Shown: positions 7,746 to 11,096 of the stretch, in pieces
How positions within the stretch are numbered: position 1 is the stretch's first letter
How the letters are laid out: each line of letters starts with the position of its first letter
Source of the DNA: Legionellales bacterium UBA2469
Lineage (GTDB): Bacteria; Pseudomonadota; Gammaproteobacteria; Legionellales; Legionellaceae
DNA length: 11,096 bases
NCBI GenBank assembly: GCA_002342175.1
Contig: DDPL01000009.1
Coordinates: forward strand, 315-11,410
Direction: 5' to 3'
Notes under the pieces: model-generated
Told to the model about the DNA's origin: nothing
Databases searched by the model: none
The model's input: only the letters and a program-made list of their open reading frames with translations
Position numbers and translations under genes: made by a program

Positions 7746-8920
7746 CAGGCGATCCTTTCGATTGCAATGGCCAATGCCTCACCACCACCAATACAAATGC
7801 TGGCAATTCCTTTGGATAATTGCTGTTGTTCAAGCGCGTGCAGCAATGTGACCACAATTCTCGCGCCAGATGCACCAATGGGGTGACCCAATGCGCATGC
7901 ACCACCATGGATATTGACGCGTTGTGCGTCAAGTCTTAGTCCTTGAATTGCCGCCAAGGTCACGACCGCAAATGCTTCATTGATTTCCCATAAGTCCACA
8001 TCAGATGCTTTCCAATGTATTTGATTTAAGAGTCGTTCGATACTTCCTTGAGGAGCTGTTGTGAACCATTCTGGAGAATGCGCAAAACCAGCGATTCCTT
8101 TGATTTTAGCTAAGGGTTTTAACCCAATCTCCTGTGCCTTGTCTGCACTCATTAGTAAAAGACTGGCAGCGCCGTCTGCAATTGAGCTCGCGTTTCCTGC
8201 TGTGATGGTGCCATCTTTTTCAAAAACAGGTTTTAAACGTGCTAATTTGCCTAATTTACTTTCAGACGGTTGTTCATCTTGAATCACCGCTTCGCTAGGG
8301 TCTAGAATGAGAGCGATTTCTTGCAAAAACGCACCATTTTTTTGGGCATTTAATGCTTTTTCCATTGATTTTCTTGCAAATTCATCTTGGGTTTCACGAG
8401 AAAAACCAAGGGTTTTCGCTGCCAATTCACCAAAACAACCCATGAGGCGTTTTTCAGGATCATAGGCATCTTGTAAACCATCAAGCCACATATGGTCTAG
8501 GCATTGTCCATGTCCTAAGCGATAACCGGTTCGAGCCTTTGGCAATAAATAAGGTGCTTGAGACATGCTTTCCATGCCTCCGGCTAGAACAATTTCACTG
8601 CGATTTTGCATAATGCTATCATAAGCATGAATAATGGCTTGCATCCCAGAACCACATACCTTATTAATAGTGGAAGCAACAGCATGTGATCCAAGACCTG
8701 CTTTGATAGCGGTTTGTCGGGCTGGTGCTTGACCTGTGCCGGCTGAAAGCACACATCCCATGATAACTTCTTGAACATTTTTGGTGGGCAGCTCAACTGA
8801 TTCAAGACATGCTCGATGACTGAACACACCTAAATCGACGGCTGAAAAATGACTTAATTTGCCTTGTAAACCACCAATAGGCGTACGTTTAGCTGCTACA
8901 ATTACCACTTCATTGGACAT
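7745..8920 (-). CDS. atoB: Acetyl-CoA C-acetyltransferase (thiolase)
   Basis: Thiolase II type enzyme, interconverting acetoacetyl-CoA plus CoA and two acetyl-CoA. The 391 residues fit the family. The acyl-accepting cysteine is C89 in NKVCGSGMQAI; NEAFAVV, GGACALGHPIGASG with H346, and the second catalytic cysteine C376 in CIGGGEA are all present. The frame begins with TTG 8923, but ATG 8920 is preferred because AGGAG ends 6 nt before it and only 3 nt before the TTG. It starts 3 nt after the liuA stop. In this operon it probably handles acetoacetyl-CoA derived from the acetoacetate released by LiuE; a role as beta-ketothiolase for polyhydroxybutyrate synthesis is an alternative. Confidence 0.93.
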   Translation of the reverse strand: MSNEVVIVAAKRTPIGGLQGKLSHFSAVDLGVFSHRACLESVELPTKNVQEVIMGCVLSAGTGQAPARQTAIKAGLGSHAVASTINKVCGSGMQAIIHAYDSIMQNRSEIVLAGGMESMSQAPYLLPKARTGYRLGHGQCLDHMWLDGLQDAYDPEKRLMGCFGELAAKTLGFSRETQDEFARKSMEKALNAQKNGAFLQEIALILDPSEAVIQDEQPSESKLGKLARLKPVFEKDGTITAGNASSIADGAASLLLMSADKAQEIGLKPLAKIKGIAGFAHSPEWFTTAPQGSIERLLNQIHWKASDVDLWEINEAFAVVTLAAIQGLRLDAQRVNIHGGACALGHPIGASGARIVVTLLHALEQQQLSKGIASICIGGGEALAIAIERIA

Positions 8921-8923
8921 CAA

Positions 8924-10087
8924 TTACTCCTGAGTAGCTGTTTCTTTAAAGAGTTCACGACCAATCAATAATCGTCTAATTTCAGAGGTGCCTGCACCAA
9001 TTTCATAAAGTTTGGCATCTCTTAATAATCGTCCGGTGGGATATTCATTAATATAACCATTTCCTCCTAAAATTTGAATGGCTTGTAATGCATTCTGTGT
9101 GGCTTGTTCGGCTGCAAATAAAATTACACTTGCGGCATCTTTTCGATTAACTGTGCCCATATCACAGGCTCGAGCCGTTGCATATAAATAAGCACGTGCG
9201 GCACTGAGAGTGGTATACATGTCGGCTAATTTCCCTTGAATAAATTGAAATTCTCCGATGGGGGTGTCGAACTGTTTTCTCTCATGGACGTAGGGTAAAA
9301 CCACATCTAAACAGGCTTGCATAATACCAACAGGCCCTGCCGCGAGGATGACACGTTCAAAATCCAAGCCACTCATTAAAACGCGGACACCGTCGTTAAG
9401 TCTGCCGAGAATATGCGATGAAGGTACCAAGCAATTTTCAAAAACAAGCTCACAGGTATTGGAACCACGCATACCTAATTTATCAAGCTTTTGTGCAGTT
9501 TTAAAACCTGGCATGCCTTTTTCAATCAGAAATGCAGTAATGCCTTTGGATTTGAGGTGGGAGTCTGTTTTGGCGTAGACGACGAGTACATCGGCGTCAG
9601 GTCCATTGGTTATCCACATTTTGCTGCCATTGAAGAGATATCCATCTTCAGATGCTGTTGCTTTTAATTGTAGGCTGACAACATCAGAACCTGCTTGTGT
9701 TTCGCTCATCGCAAGCGCGCCCACATAATCCCCACTTATTAATTTTGGAAGATATCGATTTTTTTGTGCTTGTGTACCGTGACGATAGATTTGATTTACA
9801 CAAAGATTACTATGTGCGCCATAACTTAAACCGACAGATGCACTGGCTCTTGAGATTTCTTCCATGACCATGGCATGAGCCAAATAACCCATATTGGCGC
9901 CACCAAATTCTTCTGATACGGTAATGCCGAGTAAGCCCATATTCCCCATTTCTTTCCAAAGATGTTGAGGGAATTGATTATTTTTATCGATATCAGCAGC
10001 AAGGGGGGCGATTTCATTTTTGGCAAATTGCGAGACGCTGTGTTTTAAAAGTTCTAATGTTTCATCATTAGGCAGTTGGAAATCCAT
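8924..10087 (-). CDS. liuA: Isovaleryl-CoA dehydrogenase
   Basis: FAD enzyme that oxidises isovaleryl-CoA to 3-methylcrotonyl-CoA and passes electrons to ETF. The 387 residues contain acyl-CoA dehydrogenase signature 1 ([13 protein letters not shown] from 124), the FAD-binding WITNG at 158-162 and the C-terminal signature around [12 protein letters not shown]. Two features point to isovaleryl-CoA dehydrogenase: the catalytic glutamate is at E244 in [12 protein letters not shown], and the position used as catalytic base in short- and medium-chain enzymes is replaced ([10 protein letters not shown]). ATG 10087 has AAGGA 6 nt upstream and lies about 30 nt from the promoter's -10 element. It is the first gene of the liu operon. 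A short piece of its 5' region is repeated upstream at 10310-10334. Confidence 0.95.
   Translation of the reverse strand: MDFQLPNDETLELLKHSVSQFAKNEIAPLAADIDKNNQFPQHLWKEMGNMGLLGITVSEEFGGANMGYLAHAMVMEEISRASASVGLSYGAHSNLCVNQIYRHGTQAQKNRYLPKLISGDYVGALAMSETQAGSDVVSLQLKATASEDGYLFNGSKMWITNGPDADVLVVYAKTDSHLKSKGITAFLIEKGMPGFKTAQKLDKLGMRGSNTCELVFENCLVPSSHILGRLNDGVRVLMSGLDFERVILAAGPVGIMQACLDVVLPYVHERKQFDTPIGEFQFIQGKLADMYTTLSAARAYLYATARACDMGTVNRKDAASVILFAAEQATQNALQAIQILGGNGYINEYPTGRLLRDAKLYEIGAGTSEIRRLLIGRELFKETATQE
9979..10003 (-). repeat. Copy 1 of a 25-bp near-identical repeat (within liuA)
   Basis: Encodes residues about 29-36 of LiuA (LAADIDKN). It matches 10310-10334 at 24 of 25 positions in the same orientation, including 17 consecutive identical bases (TCGATATCAGCAGCAAG on the plus strand). 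Confidence 0.8.
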
Positions 10088-10118
10088 CCAAATTCCTTAT
10101 CAATCTATCAAAGCTTAG

Positions 10119-10147
10119 ACTATATCTTGGATATCAATACTTGTGAA
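10119..10147 (-). promoter_or_regulatory. Predicted sigma70 promoter of the liu operon
   Basis: On the minus strand, -35 TTCACA (plus-strand bases 10142-10147, 5/6 to consensus) and -10 TATAGT (10119-10124, 5/6) are separated by exactly 17 bp. Transcription would begin near 10112, giving a leader of about 25 nt with AAGGA 6 nt ahead of the liuA ATG. A short inverted repeat ATATC-TTG-GATAT (10122-10134) overlaps the edge of the -10 element and could be an operator. The 17-bp spacing differs from the 19-bp spacing expected of a MerR-type LiuR-activated promoter. Confidence 0.65.
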
Positions 10148-10169
10148 GTCGTAATGAAAGATAAGGTTA

Positions 10170-10196
10170 TTGAAGAGGAAGGAGATTCCCCTTCAA
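10170..10196. repeat. Inverted repeat upstream of the liu promoter
   Basis: TTGAAG (10170-10175) and CTTCAA (10191-10196) are exact reverse complements; a competing stem GAAGG (10178-10182) with CCTTC (10190-10194) lies inside. No T-run follows on either strand, so I do not call it a terminator. It may be a protein-binding site or simply structure. Confidence 0.4.
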
Positions 10197-10203
10197 GAGG
10201 GTA

Positions 10204-10284
10204 TTAGTAATTGCCTAGAGTGAAATGCTTATCTGGGTCATCCAGATGAAATTCTAAAGGTTTGGGTTCAGTCATCATCCACAT
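10204..10284 (-). CDS. Possible 26-residue peptide with a strong ribosome-binding site
   Basis: ATG 10284 is preceded by GGAG (10292-10295) at the ideal 7-nt distance. The peptide has 26 residues, starts MWMMTEPKPLEFHLDD and ends GNY; it is acidic-rich with no membrane segment. It ends about 57 nt upstream of the liu -35 element, so it is not a leader peptide of the predicted liuA transcript. It lies just downstream (minus-strand sense) of the liuA-like fragment, so it may instead be part of a decayed gene. I do not recognise it, and a chance ORF of this length is quite possible. Confidence 0.3.
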   Translation of the reverse strand: MWMMTEPKPLEFHLDDPDKHFTLGNY

Positions 10285-10309
10285 GTTGTAACTCCATGAA
10301 AACGGTAAA

Positions 10310-10345
10310 TATTTTTGTCGATATCAGCAGCAAGATGGCAATCTC
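10310..10345 (-). pseudogene. Remnant of an acyl-CoA dehydrogenase 5' region (liuA-like)
   Basis: The minus strand repeats the liuA segment coding for [12 protein letters not shown]: 24 of 25 bases identical at 10310-10334, with weaker likeness continuing to 10345 where one base is missing, which shifts the frame. Flanks suggest further decayed similarity: CAACAT...TGGA downstream, as in the QHLWKE codons of liuA, and scattered matches upstream. The fragment lies about 330 bp ahead of the matching segment in liuA and in the same orientation, so a partial tandem duplication, or a decayed paralogue, is the simplest reading. Confidence 0.5.
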
Positions 10346-10555
10346 TGAATGGAGATTGCTTAGAGGACTAGTCATTGTGCAGAGGTTCCGAGATTATGGA
10401 CACAATTCATACAGCCGTCATCATGGCAAAACGATAAGCTAAAGCGGTGTCTAAAATCCTAGGAAATACCACGGATCCAATTAATAACTATGAACATCAA
10501 TTTTACCATTAAAATGTGTTCAATTTAAACAGATACATATATTGAGCCAATAAAG

Positions 10556-10584
10556 TACAATTGATGGTTGAGATATGCTAATAT
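10556..10584 (+). promoter_or_regulatory. Weak candidate promoter for sdhE
   Basis: An extended -10 TGC-TAATAT (TG at 10576-10577, hexamer 10579-10584) lies 31 nt ahead of the chosen sdhE ATG. The -35 position at 17-bp spacing reads TACAAT, a poor match, so recognition would depend on the TG extension. The -10 overlaps a palindrome GATAT-GCTA-ATATC (10572-10585). Confidence 0.35.
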
Positions 10585-10614
10585 CAATTTTTATTGAATA
10601 TGCAGAGAAAATTG

Positions 10615-10881
10615 ATGGTCAACGATGTTGAAAAAGCCAAAATGAAGTGGCGGTGTCGCCGAGGAATGTTGGAACTAGATCTGTTACTCGGTCGATTCAT
10701 GGAACAGGGGTACGATCAATTAACGCCCGAACAAATGATCTTATTTAAAAAAATATTAGAAGAACCGGATCCGGATTTATATTCTTGGTTGATGGGATAT
10801 GCTATTCCTGAACATGAAAAATTTCAAACATTTGTGGAATGGTTTCGTGAACATTTTTGTTATTTATCAAAGGTAAAATAA
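10615..10881 (+). CDS. sdhE: Succinate dehydrogenase flavinylation/assembly factor SdhE (DUF339)
   Basis: Small cytoplasmic protein that helps attach FAD covalently to SdhA (and FrdA) in this family. The diagnostic CRRGMLELD stands at residues 14-22, followed by PEQMILFKKILEEPDPDLYSWLMGY, matching E. coli SdhE (YgfY) in order and spacing. ATG 10615 gives 88 residues, the same length as the E. coli protein, and has AGAGA 6 nt upstream; the TTG at 10594 and ATG at 10600 lack a ribosome-binding site. The gene is divergent from the liu operon and followed after one base by the next gene. In many Gammaproteobacteria the neighbour is ygfX; here it is something else. Confidence 0.93.
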   Translation: MVNDVEKAKMKWRCRRGMLELDLLLGRFMEQGYDQLTPEQMILFKKILEEPDPDLYSWLMGYAIPEHEKFQTFVEWFREHFCYLSKVK

Positions 10882-10882
10882 T

Positions 10883-11096
10883 TTGAAAGCATTTGATTTT
10901 ACAAATGCTGTATCCCCAACATTTATTCAATTATCAAAGTATTTATTAGAGGCAGGGTGGCAATCTAGCGTTCCTGCTAATTTAAGCTTTGCCAATTTTG
11001 ATTTTGATAAAGCAATCACAGAAACATTAGAGTTTAAACATTTGTTGGGGAATTTTTTACCATCGGATATTCATCCATCGACTTTTTATATCGATG
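10883..11096 (+). CDS. Unrecognised protein, N-terminal part only (right edge)
   Basis: A frame open from TTG 10883 to the window edge, 71 codons visible. An in-frame stop at 10874-10876 fixes the start nearby; AAGG at 10870-10873 lies 9 nt before the TTG, and there is just one base between the sdhE stop and this start, so the two are likely co-translated. The N-terminus begins LKAFDFTNAVSPTFIQL and looks soluble, with no signal peptide or membrane segment, rich in F, N and S. It is not YgfX, which is a membrane protein. The segment around FKHLLGNFLP...PSTFYID vaguely recalls tubulin-tyrosine-ligase-like ATP-grasp enzymes, but this is only an impression. Confidence 0.7.
   Translation, partial: MKAFDFTNAVSPTFIQLSKYLLEAGWQSSVPANLSFANFDFDKAITETLEFKHLLGNFLPSDIHPSTFYID

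Larger units (their letters stand above)
10088..10593. other. Divergent intergenic region between liuA and sdhE
   Basis: 506 bp without a gene of conserved type. It holds the liuA promoter at its left end, an inverted repeat at 10170-10196, a 26-codon ORF at 10204-10284, a liuA-like fragment at 10310-10345, and AT-rich sequence with a possible sdhE promoter at its right end. The stretch 10380-10500 shows only short interrupted frames on both strands. I see no clear intrinsic terminator and no RNA gene. Confidence 0.7.

Noticed and set aside
8921..8923. TTG start for the thiolase
   Set aside because: AGGAG is only 3 nt away from it but 6 nt from the adjacent ATG 8920.
10170..10200. Intrinsic terminator in the intergenic region
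   Set aside because: The inverted repeat has no T-run on either side.
10397..10437. Short plus-strand frame beginning MDTIHTAVIMAKR
   Set aside because: It stops after 13 codons, has no ribosome-binding site, and resembles nothing I know.
10594..10614. TTG 10594 or ATG 10600 as start of sdhE
   Set aside because: Neither has a Shine-Dalgarno and both would make the protein longer than the family; ATG 10615 gives the usual 88 residues.

Overview
The window comes from a gammaproteobacterium of low to moderate GC (about 40% by eye). The support is a ubiquinone-type IspB, an SdhE assembly factor and a complete leucine/isovalerate (liu) operon written in AT-rich codons. The overall look resembles Legionellaceae, but this is inference from style; no marker gene here fixes the genus.

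Layout. From about 10.1 kb down to base 1 everything lies on the minus strand with almost no gaps. In transcription order: liuA (isovaleryl-CoA dehydrogenase), an acetyl-CoA acetyltransferase, a 113-residue membrane protein of unknown function, liuB (methylcrotonyl-CoA carboxylase carboxyltransferase subunit), liuC (methylglutaconyl-CoA hydratase), liuD (biotin-carrying carboxylase subunit), liuE (HMG-CoA lyase), ispB (octaprenyl diphosphate synthase), tRNA-Pro(CGG), and an MFS drug-efflux-type transporter that runs off the left edge. From the thiolase to liuE, successive genes overlap by 1 to 11 nt (ATGA or TGATG type), so translation is tightly coupled. The tRNA sits 4 nt after the ispB stop and 7 nt before the transporter ATG.

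Right side. A 506-bp divergent intergenic region (10088-10593) carries a good sigma70-like promoter for liuA, a 26-codon ORF with a strong Shine-Dalgarno, and a sequence copied from the 5' part of liuA that looks like an eroded gene remnant. On the plus strand follow sdhE and, one base after its stop, a TTG-started gene that leaves the window and that I do not recognise.

How it works together. LiuA, LiuB/LiuD, LiuC and LiuE convert isovaleryl-CoA (from leucine) through 3-methylcrotonyl-CoA, 3-methylglutaconyl-CoA and HMG-CoA to acetyl-CoA plus acetoacetate. The thiolase can cleave acetoacetyl-CoA, but the enzyme that would activate acetoacetate is not in this window. IspB makes the side chain of ubiquinone, which accepts the electrons that LiuA passes through ETF and ETF:quinone oxidoreductase. 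SdhE flavinylates another quinone-linked enzyme. The most unusual points are the tRNA embedded between two protein genes, leaving the transporter with almost no leader, and the unidentified membrane protein placed inside the liu operon.
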